Shown here in pieces: positions 16,353 through 26,421 of a DNA stretch of 64,000 bases. Below the pieces are notes generated by a model. The model was not told where the DNA came from. It did not search any database and worked only from the letters and a program-made list of their open reading frames with translations. The stretch lies in the NCBI GenBank assembly GCA_965242735.1, contig OZ251497.1:2914001-2978000 (forward strand). Direction: 5' to 3'. The DNA comes from G958295645 sp965242735 (GTDB lineage Bacteria; Gemmatimonadota; Gemmatimonadetes; Longimicrobiales; Gaopeijiaceae). Positions within the stretch are counted from its first letter, which is position 1; every line of letters begins with the position of its first letter. Made by a program: the position numbers and the translations under genes.

Positions 16353-18866
16353 ATGTCTTCCCCCGCTGCCCAGTCGTCGCGTCCCTCGTCGCGGAGCTAC
16401 GATCCGGTGGCCGTGGAGCGCGAATGGCAGGACGCCTGGGAGCGCGACGGGACCAACGCGCTGACGCTCGACCAGCTGCGCACCGCCGAGCGTCCCTTCT
16501 TCAACCTGATGATGTTCCCGTATCCCTCGGCGGAGGGGCTGCACGTCGGCAACATCTACGCGTTCACGGGCGCGGATGTGCACGGACGCTTCAAGCGGAT
16601 GCAGGGCTACGACGTCTTCGAGCCGATCGGGTTCGACGCCTTCGGCATCCACTCCGAGAACTTCGCGCTGAAGACCGGCGCCCACCCGATGGAGCTGATC
16701 CCCGCCAACATCGCGAACTTCCGGCGGCAGCTGCGGCGCATCGGCGGCATGTTCGACTGGAGCCACGCCGTCGACACGACCGATCCGGGCTACTACAAGT
16801 GGACGCAGTGGCTCTTCCTCCAGTTCTTCAAGCGGGGCTTGGCGGAGCACAAGGAAGCGCCGGTCAACTGGTGTCCGTCCTGCATGACCGTGCTGGCGAA
16901 CGAGCAGGTGATCGCCGGCGCCTGCGAGCGCTGCACGACGCCGGTGGGGCAGCGGCGGGTGCGGCAGTGGTTCTTCAAGATCACCGACTACGCCGAGCGG
17001 CTCCTGGACAACCTGGACCGCATCGACTGGTCCGAGTCCACGCTCAAGGCGCAGCGCAACTGGATCGGCCGGTCGCGCGGCGCGCTGATTCGCTTTCCGA
17101 AGGCGGACGACGGCGGCGCGGGGCTGGCCCAGGACGAAGCCCCCACGACCGTCGAAGTGTTCACGACGAGACCGGACACGCTGTGCGGCGCCACCTACGT
17201 GGTGCTGGCGCCCGAGCATCCCTTCGTGGAGGCGTTCACGAGCGACGCCCAGCGGGCGGCCGTCGAAGAGTACGTCGCGGCGAGCCGGGCGCGGGACTTG
17301 GTGGCGCGCCAGAAGGCGGGCGCTCAGAAGACCGGCGTCTTCACGGGCGGCGCCTGCGTGAATCCGGGCACGGGCGAGCGCGTGCCGGTCTGGGTCGCCG
17401 ACTACGTGCTGATGGGGTACGGGACGGGCGCGATCATGGCCGTGCCTGGACACGACCCGCGCGACTTCGAATTCGCGACGACCTTCGGCCTGGAGATTCG
17501 CCGCGTCGTGGCGCCCCCCGGCAGCGACGCGTCCGCGCCCGTCGACGAGGCCTACGACGGGCACGACGGCGTGCTGGTCAACTCGGGCGCCTACGACGGA
17601 CTCGCGCCGGACGCCGCCAAGCGCGCCGTCGTGGAGGACTTGAGCGCGCGCGGACTCGCCGAGCCCCGCGTCAGCTACCGCCTGCACGACTGGTGCATTT
17701 CCCGGCAGCGATACTGGGGTCCCCCCATCCCCGTGGTTCACTGTCCGGATTGCGGCCCCGTCGGCGTCCCGGAAGAGGACCTGCCCGTCGAGCTGCCTCA
17801 CGTCGGCGACTTTCGGCCCGACGATTCCGGCACGAGTCCGCTGGCGCGGGTTCGCGACTGGCACGAAGCGCCCTGTCCGCAGTGCGGCGGGGCGGCCACG
17901 CGCGAGACGGACGTGTCCGACACGTTCCTCGACAGCGCCTGGTACTTTCTGCGCTATCCGTCCACCGACTTCGAGGACCGCGCGTTCGACCCCGAGGTCA
18001 CCCGGCGCTGGCTGCCCGTCCACGCCTACATCGGCGGCAACGAGCACGCGGTGCTGCATCTGCTGTACTCGCGCTTCGTGGTCATGGCGCTGCACGACAT
18101 GGGCCTCCTGGACTTCGAGGAGCCCTACGTCCAGTTCCGCGCCCACGGCCTCATCATTCGCGAGGGCGCGAAGATGTCGAAGAGCCGCGGGAACGTGATC
18201 GTCCCGGACGCCATCATCGAGAAGTACGGCGCCGACACGTTCCGGCTGTACCTGATGTTCCTGGGGCCGTTCATGGTCGGCGGCGACTACCAGGACAAGG
18301 GCATCGCCGGGCCGCGCGGGTTCCTGCACCGGTTGTGGGAATCGGTCGTGCCGGCGGACGGGGAGCTGCCGGACGATCCCCCCGACGCGGCCGTCGAGCG
18401 GCAGCTGCACCAGACCATCGCGCAGGTCACGGAGCAGCTGGCGGAGCTGCGCTACAACACCGCCGTCGCCGCGATGATGGAGTACCTGAACGCGGCGCGG
18501 GCCGGAGGACGGACGCCTCGCCGGGGCGAAGTGGAGCCGCTGGTGCGGATGGTCGCGCCCTTCGCGCCCCACTTGGCCGAGGAACTCTGGCGCCGCCTGG
18601 GCCGCCGAGGGAGCATCTTCGACGGCGCGCGCTGGCCGTCGTTCGATCCGGTCAAGGCGCGCGAGGAAGAAGTCCGCTTGGCCGTCCAGGTCAACGGCAA
18701 GGTGCGCGGGCACGTGTCGGTCGCGGCCGAGGCGGAGCGGGACCTCGTGGTGTCGCTCGCCGAGCGCGCCGACAACGTGGCCCGATACTTGCAAGGGCAG
18801 TCGGTGAGCAAGGTGGTCTTCGTGCAGGGCCGCTTGGTCAACTTCGTTGTGGACGACACTCGCTAG
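16353..18866 (+). CDS. leuS: leucyl-tRNA synthetase
   Basis: Charges tRNA-Leu with leucine. The HIGH-type motif is HVGNIY near base 16545 and the KMSKS motif is GAKMSKSRGN near base 18170. Zinc-ligand pairs CPSC and CERC lie around 16875-16935. The CP1 editing domain is recognised by FTTRPDTLCGATYVV and VPGHDPRDFEFA. At 837 residues it is normal in length and intact. The ATG at 16353 precedes the first family-conserved sequence YDPVAVEREWQDAW. It lies in the same-direction run from the prohibitin gene to the TonB receptor. Confidence 0.97.
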   Translation: MSSPAAQSSRPSSRSYDPVAVEREWQDAWERDGTNALTLDQLRTAERPFFNLMMFPYPSAEGLHVGNIYAFTGADVHGRFKRMQGYDVFEPIGFDAFGIHSENFALKTGAHPMELIPANIANFRRQLRRIGGMFDWSHAVDTTDPGYYKWTQWLFLQFFKRGLAEHKEAPVNWCPSCMTVLANEQVIAGACERCTTPVGQRRVRQWFFKITDYAERLLDNLDRIDWSESTLKAQRNWIGRSRGALIRFPKADDGGAGLAQDEAPTTVEVFTTRPDTLCGATYVVLAPEHPFVEAFTSDAQRAAVEEYVAASRARDLVARQKAGAQKTGVFTGGACVNPGTGERVPVWVADYVLMGYGTGAIMAVPGHDPRDFEFATTFGLEIRRVVAPPGSDASAPVDEAYDGHDGVLVNSGAYDGLAPDAAKRAVVEDLSARGLAEPRVSYRLHDWCISRQRYWGPPIPVVHCPDCGPVGVPEEDLPVELPHVGDFRPDDSGTSPLARVRDWHEAPCPQCGGAATRETDVSDTFLDSAWYFLRYPSTDFEDRAFDPEVTRRWLPVHAYIGGNEHAVLHLLYSRFVVMALHDMGLLDFEEPYVQFRAHGLIIREGAKMSKSRGNVIVPDAIIEKYGADTFRLYLMFLGPFMVGGDYQDKGIAGPRGFLHRLWESVVPADGELPDDPPDAAVERQLHQTIAQVTEQLAELRYNTAVAAMMEYLNAARAGGRTPRRGEVEPLVRMVAPFAPHLAEELWRRLGRRGSIFDGARWPSFDPVKAREEEVRLAVQVNGKVRGHVSVAAEAERDLVVSLAERADNVARYLQGQSVSKVVFVQGRLVNFVVDDTR

Positions 18867-18882
18867 ACGAGGCGAAGAGGCA

Positions 18883-21129
18883 GTGCCCGACGGGAAAAAG
18901 CTGGCAATCGACGCCGTGAAGGTCCTCGCGATGGACGCCGTGCAGGCGGCGCGCTCGGGCCACCCGGGGACGCCGATGGCGCTGGCGCCGCTGGCATATG
19001 TCCTATGGACGCGACACCTGCGTCACAATCCTGCGAATCCGGCGTGGCCCGGCCGCGACCGCTTCGTCCTGTCGGCGGGACATGCGTCCATGCTGCTCTA
19101 CGCCCTCCTCCACTTGAGCGGCTACGAGCTCTCGCTCGACGAAATCCGCCGGTTCCGCCAGTGGGACAGCATGACGCCGGGACACCCCGAGCTCGGGCAC
19201 GCGCCGGGCGTCGAGACGACCACGGGCCCGCTGGGCCAGGGCGTGGCCAACTCGGTCGGCATGGCACTGGCGGAGCGATGGCTGGCGGCGCGCTTCAACC
19301 GGCCCGGGCACGAGATCGTCGACCACCGCACGTTCGCGCTGTGCTCGGACGGCGATCTGATGGAGGGCGTCTCGCACGAGGCCGCCGAGCTGGCCGGCCA
19401 CCAGAAGCTGGGCAAGCTGATCTGGCTCTTCGACGACAACCGGATCACCATCGAGGGCGCGACGTCGCTGGCGACCTCCACCGACCAAGCCCGCCGGTTC
19501 GAGAGCTACGGCTGGCAGACGCTCCAGGTGGAGGACGGCGCCGACACGGCGGAGATCGACGCCGCGCTTCGAGCCGCGAAGGCCGACGGGGAGCGGCCCA
19601 GCCTGATTTCGATTCGCACGACGATCGCCGACGGGAGCCCCAACATGGCGGGGCTGGCGTCCACGCACGGCGCGCCCCTGGGAGAGGACGAAGTGGCCGC
19701 GACCAAGCGCCACCTCGGCTATCCGTCGCTCGAGCCGTTCCACGTGCCCGTGGAGGCGCGCGACCACTGGCGGGAGGCGATGGAGGGGGCGCGCGAGCGG
19801 AACGCCGCGTGGGTGGAACGCTTTGCGAATTACCGGAGGGAGCTCCCGGAGCTGGCGGATGCCCTGGCGGCTTCGTTGTCGGGCGGGTTGCCGGACGGCT
19901 GGGACGACGCGTTGCCGGCTTTGGAGAACGTGGCCGCGGCGACGCGCGGGCATTCGGGCAAGGCGTTGCAGGCGGTGGCGGGCGGGATTCCGTTTCTCGT
20001 CGGGGGATCGGCCGACCTGGGCGGCTCCAACAAGACGGACATCGCCGGGGGCGGAGACCTGCTGGCCGAGCGTCCGGGCGGGCGCGTCGTGCACTTCGGG
20101 GTGCGCGAGCACGCGATGGGCGCGGTCATGAACGGCATGGCGCTGCACGGCGGAGTGCGGCCGTTCGGCGGGACGTTCCTGGTGTTCTCGGACTACATGC
20201 GTCCCGCGATTCGGCTGGCCGCGCTGATGAGGCTGCCGGTCACCTACGTCTTCTCGCACGACAGCATCGGGCTGGGCGAGGACGGCCCGACCCACCAGCC
20301 CGTGGAGCACCTGGCGGCCTTGCGGGCCATTCCGGGGCTCTTGGATCTGCGCCCGGCGGACGGGGCCGAAACCGTGGAAGCCTGGCGGGCGGCCGTGCGG
20401 CACGGCCAAGGCGGGGGTTCTCCTGCGCCCGGCGGCGCCTCGATCTTCGGCGCGACACAGGTCGCGTGGGGGTCTGTCCGGGAGAGGCTGGCGCGGCGCG
20501 GCGGCCCTGCGTTTCTCTCGCTGAGCCGGCAGGGGGTGGCCGTCATCGAGCGATCCGTGCCGGGCGGGGCCGACGAGCCGGACGCGGCCGAAGAGCCGGA
20601 CGCGGGAGCCCTGGGACCGGCGGCCTCGGCCGACGGGCTCCATCGCGGCGGATACGTTCTGCGCGACGCGGCGGGCGGCGAACCCCCGGACGCGGTCGTG
20701 ATCGCCTCGGGCTCGGAAGTGGCGCTGGCCCTGGACGCGCAGGAGCGGCTGGCACGCGACGGGGTGCGCACGCGGGTCGTCAGCCTGCCCAGCTGGTTCT
20801 TGTTCTCGAAGCAGGACGCCGAATACCGGGCGGCCGTCGTTCCCCCGGACGCGGCCAAGGTGTCCGTGGAGGCCGGCAGCACGATGGGATGGGAGCGGTG
20901 GATCGGCGCGGACGGGGTGGCCGTGGGGATCGACAGGTTCGGAGCGTCCGCGCCCTTCGAGGAGCTCTACCGGCAGTACGGCTTGACCGCGGAGGCCGTG
21001 GCGGACGCGGTTCGTCGCGCGATGGGGAGGCGCCGAGCGTCCGTCCCGGCCGGGTCCGGGACTGCGGCGGCACGGCAGGCGACGGAACGACCCACGGCGG
21101 CGACGGCCGACGGGGCGCCGGGCAGATGA
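18883..21129 (+). CDS. tkt: transketolase
   Basis: Thiamine-diphosphate enzyme of the pentose phosphate pathway, exchanging two-carbon units between sugar phosphates. The TPP-binding segment is CSDGDLMEGVSHEAAELAGH, with the catalytic-site histidines in SGHPGTPM and GPLGQGVANSVGMA, and the pyrimidine domain HFGVREHAMGAVMNGMA. Start taken as the GTG at 18883. An acidic EPDA-rich insertion (near bases 20565-20640) and a low-complexity C-terminal tail extend it beyond the common 660-680 residues (748 here). Its stop overlaps the ATG of the TonB receptor. Confidence 0.95.
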   Translation: MPDGKKLAIDAVKVLAMDAVQAARSGHPGTPMALAPLAYVLWTRHLRHNPANPAWPGRDRFVLSAGHASMLLYALLHLSGYELSLDEIRRFRQWDSMTPGHPELGHAPGVETTTGPLGQGVANSVGMALAERWLAARFNRPGHEIVDHRTFALCSDGDLMEGVSHEAAELAGHQKLGKLIWLFDDNRITIEGATSLATSTDQARRFESYGWQTLQVEDGADTAEIDAALRAAKADGERPSLISIRTTIADGSPNMAGLASTHGAPLGEDEVAATKRHLGYPSLEPFHVPVEARDHWREAMEGARERNAAWVERFANYRRELPELADALAASLSGGLPDGWDDALPALENVAAATRGHSGKALQAVAGGIPFLVGGSADLGGSNKTDIAGGGDLLAERPGGRVVHFGVREHAMGAVMNGMALHGGVRPFGGTFLVFSDYMRPAIRLAALMRLPVTYVFSHDSIGLGEDGPTHQPVEHLAALRAIPGLLDLRPADGAETVEAWRAAVRHGQGGGSPAPGGASIFGATQVAWGSVRERLARRGGPAFLSLSRQGVAVIERSVPGGADEPDAAEEPDAGALGPAASADGLHRGGYVLRDAAGGEPPDAVVIASGSEVALALDAQERLARDGVRTRVVSLPSWFLFSKQDAEYRAAVVPPDAAKVSVEAGSTMGWERWIGADGVAVGIDRFGASAPFEELYRQYGLTAEAVADAVRRAMGRRRASVPAGSGTAAARQATERPTAATADGAPGR

Positions 21130-23201
21130 CGCGGGCGGCCGTGACGAGTCGGGCGTGGCACCGTCTTCTTGGCCGCGCCAGCCGCGCGGCGCTGGCCGCC
21201 GCTCTGCTGCCGGCGGCCGTCCAGGCCCAGGAGGACACGCTCAACGCGATCCCCATCCCGGGCCTGCGGGTGGTCGTGCCTCGTCCCACGGCGACGGCCG
21301 GCGGGGCCAGCGCGATCACCGTCTCGGTGGACTCGGCGAGCATCGTGGCCGCTCCGACGGCCGAAGAGCTGCTGCGCCGCATCCCGGTCATTCAGCTCCG
21401 GACCAACTCGCGCGGCGAAGTCCAGCCCAACCTGCGCGGCGCGGAGGACCGCCAGATCGCGGTGCTCTTGGACGGCATTCCGCTCACGCTGGGATGGGAT
21501 CATCGCACCGACCTGTCCGTCATCCCGCTCACCGCCGTGCGACGCGTCACGCTGGTGCGCGAGCTGTCCTCGATCTTGCACGGGCCCAACGTGCTGGGCG
21601 GCGCGGTCGAATTCGACGTGGTCGCCGGCGCCCGGCCCGGCGGCGCCGGGCCGCCGCTCGCCGGGGCGCTGTCGATCGATCACGCGGGCAGCGTCAGCGC
21701 AGGCGCCACGGCCGACATGACGTTCGAACGCGCCCGGTCGTCCTGGACGCTGCGGACGGGCGGCGGCTTTCGCCAGCGCCCGGGCGTGCCGGTGCCCGGC
21801 GCGGCGTCGAGCGAATCGATGCTCCGCCCGGCGCTGCTCGCGAACGACGAAGGCCTGCGGCTCAACTCGGACCGCAAGCAGATGGACGGGTTCGTGGCGG
21901 CCCGCTATCAGACGCAGGGGGGAGCGTGGCTGTCCAGCCTCGCGACGGCGTTCGAAGCCGACCGGGGCGTGCCGCCCGAGGCTCACGTCGCCGAACCCCG
22001 TTTGTGGCGCTACCCCAGCCAGAACCGGTTGTTCTTGGCCGTCTCCGGGGGCTCCGGCCGGCGGCGCACGCGCCTGGGCGGAACGCAAGTCGAGACGAGC
22101 TTCGGCCTCGACCGGTCCGAGACGAGCATCGACGAATACGGAACACCTGCGTACCAGTCCGTGACCGGGGGCGAGACCGGCACGACGACGACGCTCACCG
22201 GCCGCCTCGCCGGCGAGCACGTCTTCGGCTCGGAAATCGTGGAGATCGGCTTCGCGACGACGCTTGCCAGCGTAAGCCACCGCGAGGCCCCGCAGGGCGG
22301 CCCGCCTCTGGACTACCTGCAACGCCTCTGGAGCTTGGGCGGGGAGCTTCGCATCGGCAACCGGCAGGACGGGTCGGGGATGCTCTGGACGGCCGGCGTG
22401 GCCCTCGACGGCGCCGACACCCCGGAGTCCGGCGACAAGCCGCAGTTCGGGGGCTTGACGGGCTGGGCCTTCCGGACCGGCATCACGCGCGTGGGAGGCA
22501 ATGGTCTCCTCCTGTACCACGCCTCGGTCAGCCGCCGTGACCGGTTCCCGTCGCTCCGGGAACTCTATTCGGGCGCGCTCGGCCGCTTCGAGCCCAATCC
22601 CTTCCTGAGGCCGGAAGCCTTGGTGGCCGCCGAGGCCGGCGTGACCGCCAGCTTGGAGGTGGGCGAATTTCAGCTGACCGCCTTCCATCATCGGCTCGGC
22701 GGCGCCATCGTGCGCACGACGGTGCCGGGACCGGCGGGCACGAGGTTCATTCGCGTCAACCGCGACGAAGTGAGGTCGACAGGGGTCGAACTCGTGGCCG
22801 GAGGCGACTCGGGTCCGTTCTCGTACGGCGGAGACCTGACGCTGCAACGCGTGCGGGTCCTGGATCCGACCGTGGCGGACGGAGACGACCGGGCCGAGTA
22901 CCAGCCCGCCGTCTCGGCGATGGCGACGCTGGGCGCACTGGGACCGTGGGGCTTGGCGTTGAGCGGCAGCCTTCGCTACCGCGGCGCCCAGTACTGCCGG
23001 AGCGTGGACGCGCCGGGCATGGAGCCGGTGCCCTCCAGCCGGATGATCGACGTCGAAGCGCGGCGCATCTTCCTGACGAGCGGAGGCCGGGCGCTCGCCG
23101 CCGTCGTCGCAGTGGCCAACGCCGGCGATGCGATGGTCCTGGATCAGTGCGGACTGCCAAGGCCGGGGCGCACCGTCAGGATTCAGTTCAGCCTGCGCTG
23201 A
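21126..23201 (+). CDS. TonB-dependent outer-membrane receptor
   Basis: A 691-residue outer-membrane beta-barrel with a signal peptide (cleavage after AVQAQ near residue 36). The plug domain has EELLRRIPVIQLRTNSRGE and IAVLLDGIPLTLGWDHRTD. The barrel contains recurring alternating strands and the C-terminal RYRGAQY / EARRIFLTS region typical of the PF00593 barrel. It imports a substrate using TonB energy; the substrate cannot be told. It overlaps transketolase (ATGA), so it belongs to the leuS-tkt transcription unit although the functions are unrelated. Confidence 0.9.
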   Translation: MTRAAVTSRAWHRLLGRASRAALAAALLPAAVQAQEDTLNAIPIPGLRVVVPRPTATAGGASAITVSVDSASIVAAPTAEELLRRIPVIQLRTNSRGEVQPNLRGAEDRQIAVLLDGIPLTLGWDHRTDLSVIPLTAVRRVTLVRELSSILHGPNVLGGAVEFDVVAGARPGGAGPPLAGALSIDHAGSVSAGATADMTFERARSSWTLRTGGGFRQRPGVPVPGAASSESMLRPALLANDEGLRLNSDRKQMDGFVAARYQTQGGAWLSSLATAFEADRGVPPEAHVAEPRLWRYPSQNRLFLAVSGGSGRRRTRLGGTQVETSFGLDRSETSIDEYGTPAYQSVTGGETGTTTTLTGRLAGEHVFGSEIVEIGFATTLASVSHREAPQGGPPLDYLQRLWSLGGELRIGNRQDGSGMLWTAGVALDGADTPESGDKPQFGGLTGWAFRTGITRVGGNGLLLYHASVSRRDRFPSLRELYSGALGRFEPNPFLRPEALVAAEAGVTASLEVGEFQLTAFHHRLGGAIVRTTVPGPAGTRFIRVNRDEVRSTGVELVAGGDSGPFSYGGDLTLQRVRVLDPTVADGDDRAEYQPAVSAMATLGALGPWGLALSGSLRYRGAQYCRSVDAPGMEPVPSSRMIDVEARRIFLTSGGRALAAVVAVANAGDAMVLDQCGLPRPGRTVRIQFSLR

Positions 23202-23279
23202 TTTCGGCAGCGCCTCGGCCGCCGACGGCGGGCCGGACAGGGGCGGGAGGGCGACGGCTTTCGGCGGCGGGAAGCCCCG

Positions 23280-24245
23280 TCAGATGACTTCCAGGAATTG
23301 GGCGTCCAGCCATCCCACCCTGCCGTCGGCCAGCACGATCTCGGCCCAGTCTCCGTCGCGGCGGTCGATGCGCACCTTCGTCCCTTCGTGGATCGTGAAG
23401 AGCGCCAAGCCGTCGGCCGAGGGCGCGCTGACGGCCTGCGCTTCGCCGGCCATCACCACCGCTTCCTCCGGATGGGCCCAGCCCGCCTCCTTGGCCGCCA
23501 GCGTGGTCCCCAGGACGACCGCCGCCGTGCCGGCCGTCCACGCCGCGGCCCGCAACGCACGCCCGGCGCCGCGCGGCCGCCCCAGGACCAGCATCGCCAG
23601 CACGGCGCCCAGCGCCAAGTAGGCGCACGCGGTTGCCAGTCCGGCTGCGTGGCGCGGCCAGACGGCCATCCACCACTGCGCCGCGGCCGAAAGCCAGAAG
23701 CGCGGCAGCGGCTCGAAGCGGTCGCGTAGCCTCTCGTTGACCAGCGCCAAGTTGGCGCGCACGTCGTCGCGGCCGGGGTCCAGCCGGGCCGCCCGCTCGT
23801 AGGCCAGCACCGCAGGGCCCAAGCGGCCCAGCCGGTAGTGAGCGTTGCCGAGGTTGTAGTGCAGGGCCGCCGATTCCAGCCCGGTCGCGAGCACGGCGGA
23901 ATAGGCGGCGGCGGCGGCTTCAAAGTCGCCCGCCTCGTAGAACGCGTTGCCCTGACGGAAGCCGTCCTCCTGGGCGGCGGAGGCGAAGGCGGTGGGCGGA
24001 GGCGGGCCGACCCAGCGTCCAGGCGTTGCCGGCCCGGGCGCGGCGGCGAACTCGAGGACCCAGCGCAGGGACGGGCCGGCTGGCCATCCAGGCGCCGCCG
24101 CAACGAGCGCGCCGGAGGGCTCGAACGTCACGAGCGCCAAGAGCACGGCGGCCGCCATCTGCCCGCGCCGCGCGAGTCGGCGACCAACAGCGGACGCGCG
24201 CCCGAAGCCCTTCCGCGCAACGCCGTCTGCCGCCCGACCCCTCAA
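23280..24245 (-). CDS. batE: BatE-like TPR and SH3-domain membrane protein
   Basis: Last gene of the Bat (aerotolerance-related) set. A TPR pair is visible (FRQGNAFYEAGDFEAAAAAY, LHYNLGNAHYRLGRLGPAVL), then two membrane segments and a C-terminal bacterial SH3 domain (IHEGTKVRIDRRDGDWAEIV, GRVGWLDAQFLEVI). The TTG at 24245 overlaps the batD stop (TTGA), matching the other junctions here; the ATG at 24158 is the alternative and starts directly at a signal-peptide-like segment. Probably forms part of an envelope complex with BatA-D. Confidence 0.8.
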   Translation of the reverse strand: MRGRAADGVARKGFGRASAVGRRLARRGQMAAAVLLALVTFEPSGALVAAAPGWPAGPSLRWVLEFAAAPGPATPGRWVGPPPPTAFASAAQEDGFRQGNAFYEAGDFEAAAAAYSAVLATGLESAALHYNLGNAHYRLGRLGPAVLAYERAARLDPGRDDVRANLALVNERLRDRFEPLPRFWLSAAAQWWMAVWPRHAAGLATACAYLALGAVLAMLVLGRPRGAGRALRAAAWTAGTAAVVLGTTLAAKEAGWAHPEEAVVMAGEAQAVSAPSADGLALFTIHEGTKVRIDRRDGDWAEIVLADGRVGWLDAQFLEVI

Positions 24246-26146
24246 GACCCCACCTCGCGCGAGAAGGCGTCCATCAAGGCCGCGGCCTCCGCCAACGCCT
24301 CGGCCTGGGAGCGCGCGCCCTCCGGGGACGGGGCGAAGCGTTCGCGGTCGCATCGGTCGAGGCACGCGAAGAGCCGGTCGAGCGTTTCCGCGGCCGCGCC
24401 CCGCGCTTCGGCGACGCGCCGGACTTCTTCGCGCTCGAAGCCGGCCTCCGCAAGGTTGAGCTTGTCCGCAACAAAGCCCTGCAACGCGCCCGCCAGCGCC
24501 GCATGGAAGCTCCGTGCGTCGCCGCGGACCAAGGACCGCGCCCGGGCCAAGCGCTTCTTCGCGATCCGCCGCGCCCGGCGCGCCCGGGCGTACGACACGT
24601 CGGCGGCGATCCGGTCGCTGCGACGGCGCACGGTCGCCGCGGCGGCCAGGGCGGCCACCGGCAGGAGCGCCACGATCCAGAACGGCGGCGCGGCGAACAA
24701 CGACCGGTCCGCGCGGCGCAGACCGGGCTCGCCCGTGTGGATGAAGCGGATGTCGTCGCGCAGGGACTCGACCGGCGCCGACCCGGCCGACAGTACCCCC
24801 GCCCCTGCCGCCCCCGGCGCGGCGGCGACCTCGATCTCCAACGGCGAAGTGCGAGCCCGCCGGTAGGTCCCGCTCTCGGGATCGAAGTACGCGACCTCCA
24901 CGGCGGGCAGCGTCACTAGCCCCGGCGTCCTCGGCACGAGCACGTACTCGTAGGTGCGCGAGCCGCGCAAACCGTCCGGCCCCGAAGCGATGTCGTCCCC
25001 CACTTCCGGCGGAAACGCCTCCAGCTCCGGCGGAAACGCGATCTCGGGCGAGGCCAGCGAGCGCATGTTGCCCGTCCCCGACAGCACGAGCCGGAAGGTC
25101 ACGGCCTCTCCGGTCTCCACCGAAGTCTTGTCCACGGAGGCGACCGCGCCAAGCGTCCCCACGTGTCCGAGGAACGTCGCCGGGCGTCCCTCCCGCGGCA
25201 GGGGCAGCACCTCGATCTTCACCGGGTTGGAGACCGCCGCCACCGGCACGCCCTGGGCGAACAGGCCGGCGTCCATGTCGCCCAGAAGCTGATCGAAGAG
25301 GCTCCGCGGCCTCTGCCGGGGCAAGCGCGCCGTCCCCTCGACGCGAAGCGGCGCCAGCGTTCGCTGCCCGGGTCCGGCCGGGAACAGCGCGACGCGCCGC
25401 ACGGCCAGGCTGCGGTACTGGAGCCCGTTGCGCACCACGGTCGACGGGCCGCCCCTCGCGAGCTCCTCCACCCAGAAGCCCTCGGTGCTGGGGTGTTCCG
25501 TCACATCGGCGAACGGCACGTCCAAGCGCGTGAACAGACGATACTCGACGACCACGGCTTGGTTCTCGTAGACCCGCGCTGCGTCCGGACTGGCCTCGAC
25601 GACGAAGTCCTCGGCGGCCACGCTCTCGACGCCGCCCGCCGCGCCTCCACCCCCCGAAGCGCCTCCGCCCTGCGCCCCCGCCGGCGCGGAGGAGACGACC
25701 AGCGTCAAGGGCTCCGTCCGCAGAGTCGCGCCGCCGACGGAGACCGGAACCGGCGGGATTTCCACCGTGCCTTCCGCCGTGGCTTGGTACCAGAACCGGT
25801 AGGTGAGCGACGAAGTGGTCCGGCCCCCGGACATGGTGAACGACGTCTCGGTGCCCGCCGTGAGAAAGCGAGCGTGGCCGGCCAAGTCGGGCGGGACGGG
25901 ATCCGCGTCCGTCCGCTGGGCGTCCGAGATCTCCACGTTGAGCGCGAACCGCTCCCCCACCGCCACTTGCCCGGCACTGAGGTGCGCGCGAACCGAGGGC
26001 TGCTGCGCGAGCGCCCGCCCGCCCTCGAACGCCGCCGGCAAAAGCGCGAACCCGAACGCCGCCGGCAAGAGAACCGCCGAAAGAGCCGCTGCCGCCAACG
26101 CCGTCGTCCTCCCGAATCCCCTCGCACCCGCACGCTCCGTCCGCAC
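24242..26146 (-). CDS. batD: BatD-like protein (oxygen-tolerance family)
   Basis: A 634-residue membrane-anchored periplasmic protein. The signal peptide ends near ALAQQPSVRA. BatD Ig-like modules follow (VAVGERFALNVEISD, VYENQAVVVEYRLFTRLDV, VSVDKTSVETGEAVTFRLVL), then the C-terminal membrane anchor FWIVALLPVAALAAAATV and a cytoplasmic helical tail. The GTG at 26146 is the last plausible start before the signal peptide. The gene is separated from batA-C by an inverted beta-propeller gene and carries its own copy of the moxR leader upstream. Confidence 0.85.
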   Translation of the reverse strand: MRTERAGARGFGRTTALAAAALSAVLLPAAFGFALLPAAFEGGRALAQQPSVRAHLSAGQVAVGERFALNVEISDAQRTDADPVPPDLAGHARFLTAGTETSFTMSGGRTTSSLTYRFWYQATAEGTVEIPPVPVSVGGATLRTEPLTLVVSSAPAGAQGGGASGGGGAAGGVESVAAEDFVVEASPDAARVYENQAVVVEYRLFTRLDVPFADVTEHPSTEGFWVEELARGGPSTVVRNGLQYRSLAVRRVALFPAGPGQRTLAPLRVEGTARLPRQRPRSLFDQLLGDMDAGLFAQGVPVAAVSNPVKIEVLPLPREGRPATFLGHVGTLGAVASVDKTSVETGEAVTFRLVLSGTGNMRSLASPEIAFPPELEAFPPEVGDDIASGPDGLRGSRTYEYVLVPRTPGLVTLPAVEVAYFDPESGTYRRARTSPLEIEVAAAPGAAGAGVLSAGSAPVESLRDDIRFIHTGEPGLRRADRSLFAAPPFWIVALLPVAALAAAATVRRRSDRIAADVSYARARRARRIAKKRLARARSLVRGDARSFHAALAGALQGFVADKLNLAEAGFEREEVRRVAEARGAAAETLDRLFACLDRCDRERFAPSPEGARSQAEALAEAAALMDAFSREVGS

Positions 26147-26186
26147 GAGCCGGCCTACCCGCTCCCGCGACGGCGGCTCCGGCCGA

Positions 26187-26346
26187 CTTCGATGTCTCGC
26201 GGAGTCGCAGGGCGAGGGAGACCCGCGCCGCGCCGCCCGCATCTGTCCTGGGCGATTTCGATGTCTCGCCGAGTCGCAGGGCGAAGCAAACCCGTGTCGC
26301 GCCACCCGCGCCGTCTGTCCCGGGCGATTTCGATGTCTCGGTCCAT
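26187..26346. repeat. 69/72-bp tandem repeats upstream of batD
   Basis: CGATGTCTCG recurs at 26190, 26259 and 26331 (spacings 69 and 72). The first two copies are followed by the same GAGTCGCAGGGCGA stretch. Read on the minus strand, the block encodes repeated RDIEIA / RDIEVG peptides in a short frame that starts MDRDIE, the same first residues as MoxR, and ends nine bases before the batD start. Confidence 0.75.
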
Positions 26347-26421
26347 CATGTCCTGGCCGTGCTCGCTGGGTTGTTCGTTGGTGGACTGAGGGATGGCCGC
26401 CGGGCAATGCCGCAGCGGCCC
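26333..26421 (-). promoter_or_regulatory. duplicated moxR leader in front of batD
   Basis: Two blocks match the region upstream of moxR: 26333-26346 (14 bases, one mismatch to 34202-34215) and 26388-26421 (34 bases, three mismatches to 34262-34295, with an unbroken core of 21 identical bases). The order is the same and the spacer similar (41 versus 46 bases). The moxR copy lies exactly at the moxR start codon, so a 5' leader including the start was probably copied here. A promoter or translation element is likely but not proven. Confidence 0.6.

Noticed and set aside
23202..23279. Rho-independent terminator between converging TonB receptor and batE
   Set aside because: GC-rich but no stable hairpin followed by a T run on either strand. 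The same was true at the other convergent junctions (9263-9379, 28182-28244).
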